This document shows positions 54,406-63,934 of a stretch of 64,000 nucleotides of DNA, piece by piece. Made by a program: the position numbers and the translations under genes. Under the pieces are notes generated by a model, which was given only the letters and a program-made list of their open reading frames with translations, made no database searches and was not told the origin of the DNA. Source of the DNA: an uncultured Chlorobiaceae bacterium (lineage in GTDB: Bacteria; Bacteroidota; Chlorobiia; Chlorobiales; Chlorobiaceae); the NCBI GenBank assembly GCA_903820085.1, contig CAIJGA010000008.1, positions 186,001 to 250,000 on the forward strand, given 5' to 3'. Positions within the stretch are counted from its first letter, which is position 1. Every line of letters begins with the position of its first letter.

Positions 54406-55575
54406 TCAGCTTCGTTGCAGCAAACCCTTGATCTCCGCTGTATAGGAAGCCATGACGAGCAGCGGGCTGGCGTTGCGTTCGATGGCGCGGATGGCTGCTT
54501 CGGTGATGGTTGAAATCTGGAAGAAATCAGGGTTTGGGAAGTTTTTTGCAAAACGGTTGATGGCGTCGCTGATGTCGGGGTTGTTCAGCTCCTGAAAGTC
54601 GGGATCGATCCGGCGATGGTTGGCATCCTGAAAGAAGAGCAGGAGAGCGGCTAGAAAGAGGGTGAGGTCGCCACGCGAGAGGCTTTTTGCGTTCTGCTCG
54701 CAGGAGGTGATGGCTTCGTGGAAGCGGCTTGGGGTAAGTATCTGGCGAAGATAGTCGAGCGCCTGGTTACGGAGTACAATGGTTGCAGTTTCAGAGGTGT
54801 TGCTGTCGCGATTGTTGATGAGTTCCCAGGCAAGACGAAGGTTTCCCCTCGAAAAACTGACGATAAAGCTCAGTGAGGGCTCCTTGATTTCCGGACGATT
54901 TTCCTGCAGCCAGAGTCGCAGTTCCTGGGCGGTAATGCGTGAAAACCTGACGGCTTGGCACCGCGAACGGATGGTGGGCAGCAATGCTTCCGGTCTTGAC
55001 GAGACAAGGATGAAGAGAACATGCGGCGGAGGCTCTTCGAGCAGTTTGAGGAGCTTGTTTGCCGCCGAAGGGTGCAGCCGTTCAGCCTGCGAAATAATGA
55101 AAATCTTCTTGCTCCCCTCATTGGGCATAAACATTGCTTTATGCTGCAGGGAAATAATCTGTTCTGTCAGAATCCCCATGGATCGCTCCATGGCAGGGGA
55201 GAGATAGGGGTTCAGCTTTTTCTGGTCGAGCAGTGCGTCGTAGCGCTCCTTTGCATCGGTAAAGCGCTTGTTCTCTTTTTTTGCAGAGTCACCCGCATCA
55301 AGCAGGGCCGATTCTATCGGAAAAATATACTCCACATTCGGGTGCATGAACGACTGTATCTGCACGCAGTCAAGGCACAAGCCGCATGAACCCGCCGGAT
55401 TGCCGGTTGCCGCTTTACTGCAGTTGAGCAGAGAGGCGATCTCGAAGGCTACCGACTCCTTGCCTGATCCGTCAGGGCCGGTGAAAAGGTAGGCATGAGC
55501 AAGGCGTCCTGTTTCAAGTGCTTTCTGCAGGACGCGTATCTGACGCTTTTGACCGATAATGTTGTTCCAGCTCAT
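54406..55575 (-). CDS. holB: DNA polymerase III delta prime subunit
   Basis: A 389-residue clamp-loader subunit. Walker A GPDGSGKES is at about residue 35, a four-Cys zinc module runs from LLNCSKAATG to CGLCLDCVQ, and SRPEALLPTIRSRCQAVRF contains the SRC motif. The C-terminal third forms a helical collar. The zinc module and Walker A resemble the gamma/tau subunit, but size and gene context fit delta prime. It lies 16 bp upstream of ilvE on the same strand. Confidence 0.85.
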   Translation of the reverse strand: MSWNNIIGQKRQIRVLQKALETGRLAHAYLFTGPDGSGKESVAFEIASLLNCSKAATGNPAGSCGLCLDCVQIQSFMHPNVEYIFPIESALLDAGDSAKKENKRFTDAKERYDALLDQKKLNPYLSPAMERSMGILTEQIISLQHKAMFMPNEGSKKIFIISQAERLHPSAANKLLKLLEEPPPHVLFILVSSRPEALLPTIRSRCQAVRFSRITAQELRLWLQENRPEIKEPSLSFIVSFSRGNLRLAWELINNRDSNTSETATIVLRNQALDYLRQILTPSRFHEAITSCEQNAKSLSRGDLTLFLAALLLFFQDANHRRIDPDFQELNNPDISDAINRFAKNFPNPDFFQISTITEAAIRAIERNASPLLVMASYTAEIKGLLQRS

Positions 55576-55591
55576 GCCTGCCTTGCCGTGT

Positions 55592-56503
55592 TCAGATAAA
55601 GGTTAACCAGTTATACGGATCTTCGCCGGTCTGGACGATTTTGAGGTATGCATGCTGGAGGATTTCGGTAATCGGACCCCGTTTTTCATTGCCTATCGGG
55701 TACTTGTCGATGCTTCTGACGGGAGTGATTTCCGCCGCCGTGCCGGTCAGGAAAACCTCGTCGGCAATGTAGAGCGCTTCTCGTGGAATCAGTGTCTCGC
55801 GAACTTCGTAGCCAAGCTCTTTTGCAATGTGCATGATGGCATACCGGGTAAAGCCAGGCAGTATTGACTGGCCCGACATTGGCGTGTAGATAATGCCGTC
55901 GCGTATAACAAAAATATTTTCGCCGCTTCCTTCAGAAACATAACCGTTCACATCAAGCGCAAGTCCTTCGGCATAGTCGTCCATCAAGGCTTCCATTTTG
56001 ATGAGCTGCGAGTTCAGATAGTTGCCTCCGGCTTTTGCCCAGGCTGGAAGGGTATTCGGGGCTGGCCGGTTCCAGGATGAGACTCGGACGTCCACACCGG
56101 TTTCAAGCACATCTTCTCCCAGGTAGGTTCCCCATTCCCAGGTAGCAATGGCAACCTCGATTGAGGCACGGTGGGGGTTGACTCCCAAAGCTCCCTGTCC
56201 GCGGTAGACCAGCGGACGGATGTAGCAGGATTGGAAATTGTTGGCCTGAATAGTGCTGATGATGGCATCTTTCAGCTCTTTTTCAGAGTACGGAATTTCA
56301 ATGCGGTATATTTTTGACGAATCCCTGAGACGTTTGATGTGTTCGTCAAGAAAGAGCACTGCCGAGCCCTTCAGGGTGTCATAGCAGCGGATTCCTTCAA
56401 AGATAGATGAACCGTAGTGGACAACATGTGACAGAATGTGGATTTTTGCGTCAATCCAGTCAATCAGTTCGCCGTTCATCCAAATTTTGGCAGACTTGTT
56501 CAT
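55592..56503 (-). CDS. ilvE: Branched-chain amino acid aminotransferase
   Basis: A 303-residue class IV PLP enzyme. The PLP lysine is in PAWAKAGGNYLNS, and GLALDVNGYVSEGSGENIFV follows. IWMNGELIDWIDAKIHILSHVVHYGSSIFEGIRCY at the start, given in part, is typical. I start at ATG 56503 (MNKSAKIWMNG), as the frame to 56530 lacks homologous residues. It is likely co-transcribed with holB downstream, 16 bp away. Confidence 0.94.
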   Translation of the reverse strand: MNKSAKIWMNGELIDWIDAKIHILSHVVHYGSSIFEGIRCYDTLKGSAVLFLDEHIKRLRDSSKIYRIEIPYSEKELKDAIISTIQANNFQSCYIRPLVYRGQGALGVNPHRASIEVAIATWEWGTYLGEDVLETGVDVRVSSWNRPAPNTLPAWAKAGGNYLNSQLIKMEALMDDYAEGLALDVNGYVSEGSGENIFVIRDGIIYTPMSGQSILPGFTRYAIMHIAKELGYEVRETLIPREALYIADEVFLTGTAAEITPVRSIDKYPIGNEKRGPITEILQHAYLKIVQTGEDPYNWLTFI

Positions 56504-56554
56504 GATGCAGGCGTTGGGTGTTAATGGCATTAAGAGGAGTAAACCTCAAGATAT

Positions 56555-56586
56555 AAAAAACCCCGCGTTCTGTTGCGGGGTTTTTT
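56555..56586. terminator. Bidirectional terminator after pfp
   Basis: AAAAAACCCCGC pairs with GCGGGGTTTTTT, loop GTTCTGTT. Both sides have six-base A/T runs, a textbook intrinsic terminator for the phosphofructokinase gene. Confidence 0.9.
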
Positions 56587-56608
56587 ATTGTCCAGAATAA
56601 TGAAAATA

Positions 56609-57814
56609 TCAATAAATTCTTTCATAAACACCTTCGACTTCGCGCAGAATCGGGTCATAGGCGTTGGCTTTCCTGCCGAAGCAGATGCCGAGTGACTCAT
56701 ACATGGCGACATGGTCGAGATCGACATGGCGCTGCACAATTGCTTTGCTTGATTCGATGTACTCTATTTTGCGACCCTTGACCTTTGAAATCGTCACGCC
56801 GGTTTTGCCGTCAAGCAGGAGCAGTATGGCTGCCGCGCCGGCTTCAAAACCAAAGTTGATGTCGTATGCTGACGAGTTGCCTGAACGGACAAGGTGGCCG
56901 GGATGAATTTCGCGTACCTCAGGAATTTCATAAACACCCTCGACGAACATGCCGGTCTCTTTCATGAAAATCGGCATCGCCGGATCGGCTTTCATTCTTT
57001 TCTGGATCTGCTGGCAGGTGAATTTTCCTGCGCCGGCAAGTTTTTTGTGACCAAAGGCGTCAATGCCTGCGGACTCATCAACAATATCGGTGCCGTCGGC
57101 ATTTTTCAGCCCTTCAGCAACAACAATGGTATAGGTTCCGCTATGGACGTCACTCTCCCTGATCCTGCGGGTAAAGCGTTCGGCGAGGTGTTCGTAGACA
57201 ACATCCCAGTCAGCCGGAATTTCAGGAATGAGAATACAGTCAGCCTCTGCTGCAACGCCGCTGCGGAAAGCGGTATGGCCTGCATAACGGCCAAATACTT
57301 CGGTAACGAGTACCCTGTTGTGGGTTTTGCCTGTTGTCTTGAGGTCATGCACAAACTGTGCGATGCGGTTGATTGTTGAGTCGCCGCCGACCGAATAGGT
57401 CTGCAAGTCGAGATCCATGGTTTTCGGTGCGTGGATGCACTGAATTCCCTGCTGGTTCAAATCGACCATGACGCTGCCGGAATCATCGCCTCCGCTGATG
57501 ATGAGTGCATCAATGCCGAATTTTTTCATGCCGGCCTTGATGCGGTTGTACTTGTCCGGATTGCTTATGGCCTTGATTTTGACTCTCGAATGGCCCGCTT
57601 CTGATCCGGCAAAGCTTGCGTCAAAGCGGTCGAGACGAACCTGGTCGAGGCGGACAATCGTCTCCTGATCAACGAGGTTGTATAGACCGGCGTAGCCGTT
57701 GGGAATAATAAAGAGTTCAAGCTCTTTTGACAGAGCCATCATTGCTGCGCCTTTCAGCACCGCATTCAGTCCGCCGCAATCCCCACCGCTGGTGAGGATA
57801 CCAATTTTTTTCAC
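56609..57814 (-). CDS. pfp: 6-phosphofructokinase, probably PPi-dependent
   Basis: A 401-residue glycolytic enzyme acting on fructose 6-phosphate. TSGGDCGGLNAVL opens the fold. Gly-Gly-Asp-Asp at 108-111 and Lys131 in PKTMDLDL are the two marks of pyrophosphate-dependent forms; ATP forms have GGDG and PGT. The usual TIDND is altered to TMDLD, which I cannot explain. VLVTEVFGRYAGHTAF and AEGLK are as expected. A PPi enzyme can run in both directions, which suits gluconeogenesis from pyruvate. Substrate choice needs assay. Upstream holds 185 bp with no gene. Confidence 0.8.
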   Translation of the reverse strand: MKKIGILTSGGDCGGLNAVLKGAAMMALSKELELFIIPNGYAGLYNLVDQETIVRLDQVRLDRFDASFAGSEAGHSRVKIKAISNPDKYNRIKAGMKKFGIDALIISGGDDSGSVMVDLNQQGIQCIHAPKTMDLDLQTYSVGGDSTINRIAQFVHDLKTTGKTHNRVLVTEVFGRYAGHTAFRSGVAAEADCILIPEIPADWDVVYEHLAERFTRRIRESDVHSGTYTIVVAEGLKNADGTDIVDESAGIDAFGHKKLAGAGKFTCQQIQKRMKADPAMPIFMKETGMFVEGVYEIPEVREIHPGHLVRSGNSSAYDINFGFEAGAAAILLLLDGKTGVTISKVKGRKIEYIESSKAIVQRHVDLDHVAMYESLGICFGRKANAYDPILREVEGVYERIY

Positions 57815-57999
57815 AGTTATGCTCTCCTATTCAAAGCTAAGGTTAGTATTTAATGGTCTAATTTATTTATTTGTCAAGGAAATGATATTTCCCTGCTTAT
57901 GGCAGTCAAGATAGATTTTTTGTGTGATTTTTCAACGATAAGTCTCAAAATTTAATAAAACCCAATGCGTCAGGAAATGACTGAACTTCATATGTATTC

Positions 58000-59274
58000 A
58001 TGAACTACAGAGATGAGGCTAGGATTGCTTTTGTGCATCTCAGGGAGAGAAAACGCCAGACACTCCTTACCGCTCTTGGTGTTGCTGTCGGTTCTGCCAT
58101 GCTGGTGACGACCATCTCTGTTTCACGGGGCTCATCATCAAATGTTGTGGCCAAGGTGATTGATACCGCACCCCATGTCGTAATCAGCGCAGAGAGGGTT
58201 TGGCCACTGGTGCCTGATAATATTATTGGGCAAAACGGCAGCAGGGTTTCGATGGTGACCAAAAACATCAATCTCAATGAACAGGAGGTTATCAAGAACT
58301 ATTCCGAAGTTGTCCAGAGCATCCGCCCTGTCGAAGAGCTTCGCAGCATTTCACCCTTTGTGCTCAGCAAAGTGATTGCCCGCAACAAAACCCGCTTTAC
58401 GCCCTGCATTGTACGAGGTGTCGTGCCTCATCTTGAAGCGGAAATTGCCGGGTTGAAAAAGAACCTGATTGACAAAAACGCCCTTGAAGAGTTGGCCTCC
58501 ACGCCGAACGGCGTTGTTGTCGGTGACCTTCTGGCAAAAAAACTCAATGTCGGTTATCACGACAGGATTGTGCTGGTAACAAAAAACAGCGAAGAGTTTC
58601 CCGTCATGGTTATGGGGCGTTTCAGCAGCGGATTTAATGCAAAAGATGAGCGTGAGGGCTATGTCAACCTCGCTTTAGCCCAGAGAATGGAAGGGATAGC
58701 TGCCAATTCAGTGACGGGTATCGGCCTGAGAACGGCCCATGTCGAGCGAGCCCAGCAAACCTCCGACAGGGTTGAGGCGCTCAGTGGCTATAAAAGCGAA
58801 AGCTGGGATGAAACCAACCGAAATGTTATTGAGTTCTACAACCGCAATGCACTCATCACTCTGGTTCTGGTCGGGTTTGTTTTTGTGGTAGCCGGCCTCG
58901 GTGTTTCATCCGTCATGACAACCGTTATTTTGCAGAAAGTTAAGGATATAGCCATCATGCGCTCCATGGGGATGCAGGCCAGGAGCATTACCCGTATTTT
59001 CATGCTTGAAGGCTTTATGATTGGAGTGCTCGGGGTGCTTATTGGCAGTCCGATCGGACATCTGATCTGCCAGTCTGTAGCTGCTATCCGTTTCGAGGCA
59101 AGTACGGCAGGAGTGCTGAAAAGTGACCGTATCACCATCATTGAAATGCCGGACGCCTATCTGATTGTGATATTTTTCGGGATCCTCATTGCCGTGCTCT
59201 CTTCATGGAGCCCGGCAAGAAAAGCAACACGTTATGTGCCAGTCAGTATTCTCAGGGGAGAGGTCGGGGTTTAG
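58000..59274 (+). CDS. ABC transporter permease, MacB/LolE type
   Basis: A 424-residue membrane protein with one N-terminal helix ([20 protein letters not shown]), a large periplasmic domain and three C-terminal helices, with the FtsX-like sequence [36 protein letters not shown] in parts. This layout fits MacB permease or LolC/E. No ATPase gene is adjacent on the same strand, so its partner lies elsewhere. Its stop overlaps the stop of the convergent ispF gene by 4 nt. Confidence 0.85.
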   Translation: MNYRDEARIAFVHLRERKRQTLLTALGVAVGSAMLVTTISVSRGSSSNVVAKVIDTAPHVVISAERVWPLVPDNIIGQNGSRVSMVTKNINLNEQEVIKNYSEVVQSIRPVEELRSISPFVLSKVIARNKTRFTPCIVRGVVPHLEAEIAGLKKNLIDKNALEELASTPNGVVVGDLLAKKLNVGYHDRIVLVTKNSEEFPVMVMGRFSSGFNAKDEREGYVNLALAQRMEGIAANSVTGIGLRTAHVERAQQTSDRVEALSGYKSESWDETNRNVIEFYNRNALITLVLVGFVFVVAGLGVSSVMTTVILQKVKDIAIMRSMGMQARSITRIFMLEGFMIGVLGVLIGSPIGHLICQSVAAIRFEASTAGVLKSDRITIIEMPDAYLIVIFFGILIAVLSSWSPARKATRYVPVSILRGEVGV

Positions 59275-59744
59275 AGCGAGCGGATAATGCAGACCGCATG
59301 TGCGGCAGCGCCCTCTTCACGTCCGATGTAGCCGAGTTTTTCGTTGGTGGTTGCCTTGACCGAGACGGTCCCGATCTCAACGCCGAGACAGCGTGCAATG
59401 TTTTTGCGCATCTCGGTAATGTAAGGCGCAATTTTAGGCTCTTCAAGAAGCAGCATCGCGTCGACGTTAACGGTCTGGTAGCCATGTTTTTCAAGCAATT
59501 TTCCGACCTGCTTGAGCAGGATCATGCTGTCGATATCCTTGAACTCCATGCTGGTATTGGGAAAATGCAGCCCTATGTCTCCAAGGGCCGCAGCGCCAAG
59601 CAGGGCATCGCTGACAGCATGAAGCAGTACATCGGCATCACTGTGACCATCCAGACCCTTGTATCCGGGGATATGAACACCACCAATCACAAGCTTCCGG
59701 CCTTCGGCAAAAGGGTGTACATCGATACCAATTCCAATACGCAT
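59271..59744 (-). CDS. ispF: 2-C-methyl-D-erythritol 2,4-cyclodiphosphate synthase
   Basis: A 157-residue trimeric enzyme of the MEP isoprenoid route, needed for carotenoids, quinones and chlorophyll tails. Zinc ligands are in GIDVHPF (Asp and His), and [14 protein letters not shown]. The C-terminal [22 protein letters not shown] is typical. Length is normal. It lies 21 bp downstream of pyrD on the same strand, probably one transcript. Confidence 0.96.
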   Translation of the reverse strand: MRIGIGIDVHPFAEGRKLVIGGVHIPGYKGLDGHSDADVLLHAVSDALLGAAALGDIGLHFPNTSMEFKDIDSMILLKQVGKLLEKHGYQTVNVDAMLLLEEPKIAPYITEMRKNIARCLGVEIGTVSVKATTNEKLGYIGREEGAAAHAVCIIRSL

Positions 59745-59765
59745 GGTAATTCAGGGTTTGCAGGG

Positions 59766-60710
59766 TTAATCGGTCAGAAGGCTTCCGCTGTACTCTTTGA
59801 GGGAGATAGCTCCCGGAGTTGAGAAGTATTGTTCAATAGCAGCAGCAACTTTTTCGCCGATATCAGGATAGACAAAGTTCATGGTACCGATTTGTATGGC
59901 TCTTGAGCCGGCAAGGAGGAACTCCATGGCATCCTCAAAGCAGGAAATACCACCCATACCGACAATCGGAATGGTTACAGCCTTGTAGACTTCCCAGACC
60001 TTTGCAAGGGCAATCGGCTTGATTGCAGGGCCTGAAAGTCCTCCGGTAATATTTTTAAGCAGGGGCCTGCGGGTTTTATAATTGATGGCCATTCCGACCA
60101 CCGTATTGATGAGAGAGAGAGAGTCTGCACCAGCCTCTTCGGCCGCAAGAGCAATCGAACTGATGGATGTGACGTTGGGTGTCAGCTTGATCATGAGGTG
60201 ACGGCCAGTGATCCTGCGCAGTGTCGAAACAATCTCAAAGGTAGCCTCACGGCTCACCCCCATAATCATGCACTCACCCTTGACGTTCGGACAGGAGAGA
60301 TTGATTTCGTAACCGTCAAGGCCTTCGACATGGTCAAGTTTTGAAACCACTTCGCAATAGTCGTCGATTGATCGTCCGGCAATATTGACAATGACTGCGG
60401 TATTGAGTTGGCGGAGAAAGGGTACTTTTTCAGCAATGAACCGCTCGACTCCAACATTAGCCAGTCCGATCGCATTGATCATTCCTGAAGGAGTTTCAGC
60501 GATCCGCTGGGGACGATTGCCTGTTCTTGGTTCGAGGGAAATTGCTTTTGTTACAATGCCGCCAATTTTGGAAAGATCACAGAGTTGACTGAGCTCTTCT
60601 CCATACGAAACGGTGCCCGATGCAAGCAGTACCGGTGATTTCAGATCAAGTCCCCGGCCGAGAGAGAGTGCCGCACAGGTTCCGGATTTTGCGGTTTCAT
60701 GTTGTCTCAT
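59766..60710 (-). CDS. pyrD: Dihydroorotate dehydrogenase, type 1B catalytic subunit
   Basis: A 314-residue flavin enzyme of pyrimidine synthesis. Cys140 in EINLSCPNVKGE is the catalytic base of the cytosolic class 1 enzymes. The segment SGTVSYGEEL, the substrate loop and GGLSGPAIKP are visible. Type 1B enzymes use PyrK with an Fe-S cluster to pass electrons to NAD; pyrK is not adjacent, so type 1B is inferred from sequence. It shares a probable transcript with ispF. Confidence 0.92.
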   Translation of the reverse strand: MRQHETAKSGTCAALSLGRGLDLKSPVLLASGTVSYGEELSQLCDLSKIGGIVTKAISLEPRTGNRPQRIAETPSGMINAIGLANVGVERFIAEKVPFLRQLNTAVIVNIAGRSIDDYCEVVSKLDHVEGLDGYEINLSCPNVKGECMIMGVSREATFEIVSTLRRITGRHLMIKLTPNVTSISSIALAAEEAGADSLSLINTVVGMAINYKTRRPLLKNITGGLSGPAIKPIALAKVWEVYKAVTIPIVGMGGISCFEDAMEFLLAGSRAIQIGTMNFVYPDIGEKVAAAIEQYFSTPGAISLKEYSGSLLTD

Positions 60711-60752
60711 GGTGCTGAAGTGCTTGACAGAGATGGGAGCAAATTTACTCCT

Positions 60753-60770
60753 GACCGGCAGACGCCGGTC
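60753..60770 (-). terminator. Possible hairpin after glgP
   Basis: GACCGGC (60753-60759) pairs with GCCGGTC (60764-60770), a 7-bp GC-rich stem with a 4-nt loop. It lies between the glgP stop and pyrD on the same strand. No T-run follows, so it may be a weak terminator or mRNA structure. Confidence 0.4.
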
Positions 60771-60809
60771 AAGAGTAAAGAGTGTATGCTGTTCTGACGT
60801 TCTGTTCTT

Positions 60810-62921
60810 TTACTTGTTGAGATAGTACTTGGTTGCATAGTCCCGTACCATTCTGTGGGTGTTGTATTCCGGCGCGATGGTGGCAATGGCGTTCCGAATC
60901 TTTTTAATCCATTTTACCGGTACGTTCAGCTCATTGCGTTCGTAAAATGCAGGGATGATCTGGTTTTCCAGAACACTGTACATTTTCTCCGCATCGAAAC
61001 TGTCCTGCTCCTCATGGTTTTCAAAGAATTCACCGTTGCCGATGGCAAAACCGTTTTCGCCGTTATATGCTTCAGGCCACCAGCCATCAAGGACACTGAA
61101 ATTCAGTCCACCGTGCAGTACTGTTTTTTCGCCAGATGTTCCGCTTGCCTCCATTGGTCTTACCGGGGTGTTCAGCCAAATGTCAACACCTGCAACCATC
61201 CGTTTCGCAACGCCGAGGTTGTAGTTTTCAAGGAAGATAACTTTCCCGTTGAACTGCGGCCGGCGGGAGTGCTGGACGATCTGGCGGATATAGTCTTTTC
61301 CTGCATCATCATGCGGATGGGCCTTTCCTGCAAAAACTATCTGCAGCGGCTTGGTTGCATGATTGATGATTCTGTCAAGGCGGTCAAGATCTCTGAAAAT
61401 TAGCGGTGCACGCTTGTAGGTAGCAAAACGTCTTGCAAACCCGATGGTCAGGACGTCGGGAGAGAAGGTATTTTTCGCTGATCTCACCGTATCGTATTCG
61501 TTTTGGTACGTGTTGATATGCTGGTGAAAAAGCTGGTTTGCCAGATAGCGGTCAATGAAGTCGATAAGATTGCGTTTCAGGCTGTAACGCAGCGACCAGA
61601 GCTCGCTGTCGGTGACTTTTGCCAGAGCGGCTTCAGCAGTTTCACGTGAGAGCGACATTTCATCAATGCTTCCGGTGAATTTTTTCCAGAAACTGTCGGT
61701 ATGGCCGCATGTCCAGCTGCTGGCGTGTACACCGTTGGTGATATGGCCAATCGGCACCTCATCAACACTTTTGCCGGCATAAAGGTGTTGCCACATAACG
61801 CGTGAAACCTCGCCATGAAGTTTTGAAACACCGTTAGCCGATCGTGACAGGTTCAGCGCGAGCACTGTCATGGTGAACAGTCCGTAGATATTATCCTTGT
61901 CTTCTGATCCAAGCCTCATCAGATCATCGAAATTAATTCCGATTGCTGTAAGGTATTTATCGAAGGTGTAATGCATCATGTCTCTCGAGAAGCGGTCATG
62001 ACCCGCAGGAACCGGAGTGTGCGTGGTGAAGACGCAACGTGAGCGAACTGTTGCCATAGCCTCTTTTTCCGCTACGCCTTTCGCTAGCTCTTTGGCGAGC
62101 AGCTCGAGGGTAAGAAATGCTGAGTGACCCTCGTTCATGTGATAGACCGTGGGATTGACGCCGAGTGTCTCAAGAAGTTTTACGCCGCCGATACCAAGAA
62201 GAATCTCCTGGTTGATACGCATATTCTGATCGCCGCCATAGACCCGACAACAGATGTCACGATAATGGGGTTCATTGGCCGCAATGTTGGTGTCAAGCAG
62301 ATAAAGGGTAGCACGACCTACCTTGAGGCGCCATGCCTGTGCAAAAACTTCGCTTTGCGCTATATTGACCGAAATGATCACATCGTTTCCATCCGCATCG
62401 GTGACTTTCTCGATCGGAAGGCTTTCGGCATACTGCAAAGGATAGTCTTCCATCTGCCAGCCATCATGATTGAGGTACTGGCGGAAGTAGCCCTCTTTGT
62501 AAAACAGGGTGATGCCGATGAAGTTGATGCCGAGGTCACTGGCCGATTTCAGGTGATCTCCGGCAAGAACGCCGAGTCCACCGGAATAAATTCTGACGCT
62601 TTCATGAATACCGAACTCAGCACTGAAATAGGCAACCGGGCTCTTTACCAGTTCAGGCGCATTGTTTGTTGCCCAGGTATTCTTGTCGTTCAGGTATGCT
62701 GTAAAACGTTTAAAAACCTGATCTATTTTTTCACCGTACTCTAACTGGCATCGGGCTTCCAGTTCATCATTGGAGATATGTCGTAACAGTTCAACAGGAT
62801 TATGATTATTCCTTTCCCAAAGCAGAGGGGAGAGCTCTTCAAAAATCTGTTTTGCTTCAGTATCCCATGACCACCAGAGATTTCTTGAGAGTTCTTTTAG
62901 GGAAGTTATTTTATTTTGCAT
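60810..62921 (-). CDS. glgP: Alpha-glucan (glycogen) phosphorylase
   Basis: A 703-residue GT35 phosphorylase that releases glucose 1-phosphate from glycogen. The N-terminus begins with FSAEFGIHESVRIYSGGLGVLAGDHLKSASDLG in parts, the active-site EGHSAFLTLE and HTPVPAGHDRF follow. The PLP lysine region reads EASGTSGEKTVLHGG. It belongs to the shorter, divergent group of phosphorylases, where about 700-850 residues is usual. It feeds the phosphofructokinase at 56609 with sugar phosphate from storage glycogen. Confidence 0.93.
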   Translation of the reverse strand: MQNKITSLKELSRNLWWSWDTEAKQIFEELSPLLWERNNHNPVELLRHISNDELEARCQLEYGEKIDQVFKRFTAYLNDKNTWATNNAPELVKSPVAYFSAEFGIHESVRIYSGGLGVLAGDHLKSASDLGINFIGITLFYKEGYFRQYLNHDGWQMEDYPLQYAESLPIEKVTDADGNDVIISVNIAQSEVFAQAWRLKVGRATLYLLDTNIAANEPHYRDICCRVYGGDQNMRINQEILLGIGGVKLLETLGVNPTVYHMNEGHSAFLTLELLAKELAKGVAEKEAMATVRSRCVFTTHTPVPAGHDRFSRDMMHYTFDKYLTAIGINFDDLMRLGSEDKDNIYGLFTMTVLALNLSRSANGVSKLHGEVSRVMWQHLYAGKSVDEVPIGHITNGVHASSWTCGHTDSFWKKFTGSIDEMSLSRETAEAALAKVTDSELWSLRYSLKRNLIDFIDRYLANQLFHQHINTYQNEYDTVRSAKNTFSPDVLTIGFARRFATYKRAPLIFRDLDRLDRIINHATKPLQIVFAGKAHPHDDAGKDYIRQIVQHSRRPQFNGKVIFLENYNLGVAKRMVAGVDIWLNTPVRPMEASGTSGEKTVLHGGLNFSVLDGWWPEAYNGENGFAIGNGEFFENHEEQDSFDAEKMYSVLENQIIPAFYERNELNVPVKWIKKIRNAIATIAPEYNTHRMVRDYATKYYLNK

Positions 62922-63001
62922 AATTGACTGAAATGATGATTGCTATGCATGAGCAGGTTGAAGAATGACACTATCTTAATGCTATTTTGACATGTTAGCT
63001 A

Positions 63002-63934
63002 ATGCCGTGGTTAAAAAGGTATGGCCAATTTACTGTTTTAGAATTAAAAACCGCAAGCCAAAAAAAATTGATTACAGAGATTGTAAAAATTGCGCATATA
63101 TCAGACCTGCATATATCAGGCAGACAGGATCGACGCCAGCTCAGCAATCTGGACCGTCTGTTTGCTCATTTCAATATCGCCGGATTCGATCACCTGGTCA
63201 TTTCTGGCGATCTGAGCAACAGCGCCAGTCCGGAAGACTGGCGCCTTGTCAGGGAAAAACTCGAAAGTCATGGTTTGTATCACTGGGACAAGACAACCGT
63301 TATCGCTGGCAATCACGATTTGATCAACCTTGAAGAGGAACTGCGCTTTTACAATGCACTGAACCCTCTGCCAATGCTTAGGAAAAAGTCCTTTGACCGC
63401 AAGATGGCAGAGTTTTGTGCTTATTTTCAGGAGTTGATAACGGGTGAGGAACGGGGTGACAATGCATTTCCCTTTGTCAAGATCATAAACTATCCATCGG
63501 TTAAAATCGCTTTTGTCGCACTCAATTCAGTTTATCCCTGGTATCCTGCCGATAATCCTCTCGGGGCAAGAGGCGTCATTAACCCGGGTCAGTTACGTGC
63601 CCTGAGTTGTGATAGTGTTCTGGCTCCTCTGCGAGCATGTTTTGTCATCGGGCTTTGTCATCATGCCTATCGGGTCTATGGAACTGATTCCCTCATCGAC
63701 CAGGCTTTTGATTGGACCATGGAACTGAAAAATCGCGAAGAGTTTCTTGTTCTCCTGCAAGCCATGCAGGCAAAATTGGTGCTCCATGGCCATTTTCATC
63801 GTTTTCAGAGCTATATGGTCAGTGGAATAACCTTTATCAATGGGGGGAGTTTTCGTTACACTCCGCAACGCTACAGTGAACTGCTTGTCGATGGGCAGGA
63901 GAGCTGTAACCAGAAGTTCGTCATGCTTGCCTGA
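63002..63934 (+). CDS. Calcineurin-like metallophosphoesterase
   Basis: A 310-residue predicted phosphoesterase, similar to cyclic AMP phosphodiesterase CpdA and relatives. All metal-binding motifs are present: Asp-x-His in HISDLHISG, GD in VISGDLSN, GNHD in VIAGNHDLI, His in GLCHHAY, and GHFH in LVLHGHFHRF. The first 25 residues before VKIAHISDLH look non-conserved, so the true start may be a rare codon near 63068 (TTG) instead of ATG 63002. Substrate cannot be named. The 66 bases after the stop to the window end hold nothing recognisable. Confidence 0.8.
   Translation: MPWLKRYGQFTVLELKTASQKKLITEIVKIAHISDLHISGRQDRRQLSNLDRLFAHFNIAGFDHLVISGDLSNSASPEDWRLVREKLESHGLYHWDKTTVIAGNHDLINLEEELRFYNALNPLPMLRKKSFDRKMAEFCAYFQELITGEERGDNAFPFVKIINYPSVKIAFVALNSVYPWYPADNPLGARGVINPGQLRALSCDSVLAPLRACFVIGLCHHAYRVYGTDSLIDQAFDWTMELKNREEFLVLLQAMQAKLVLHGHFHRFQSYMVSGITFINGGSFRYTPQRYSELLVDGQESCNQKFVMLA

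Noticed and set aside
60955-61224. 89-codon plus-strand frame inside glgP
   Set aside because: It lies wholly antisense within a well-supported gene with no start signal.
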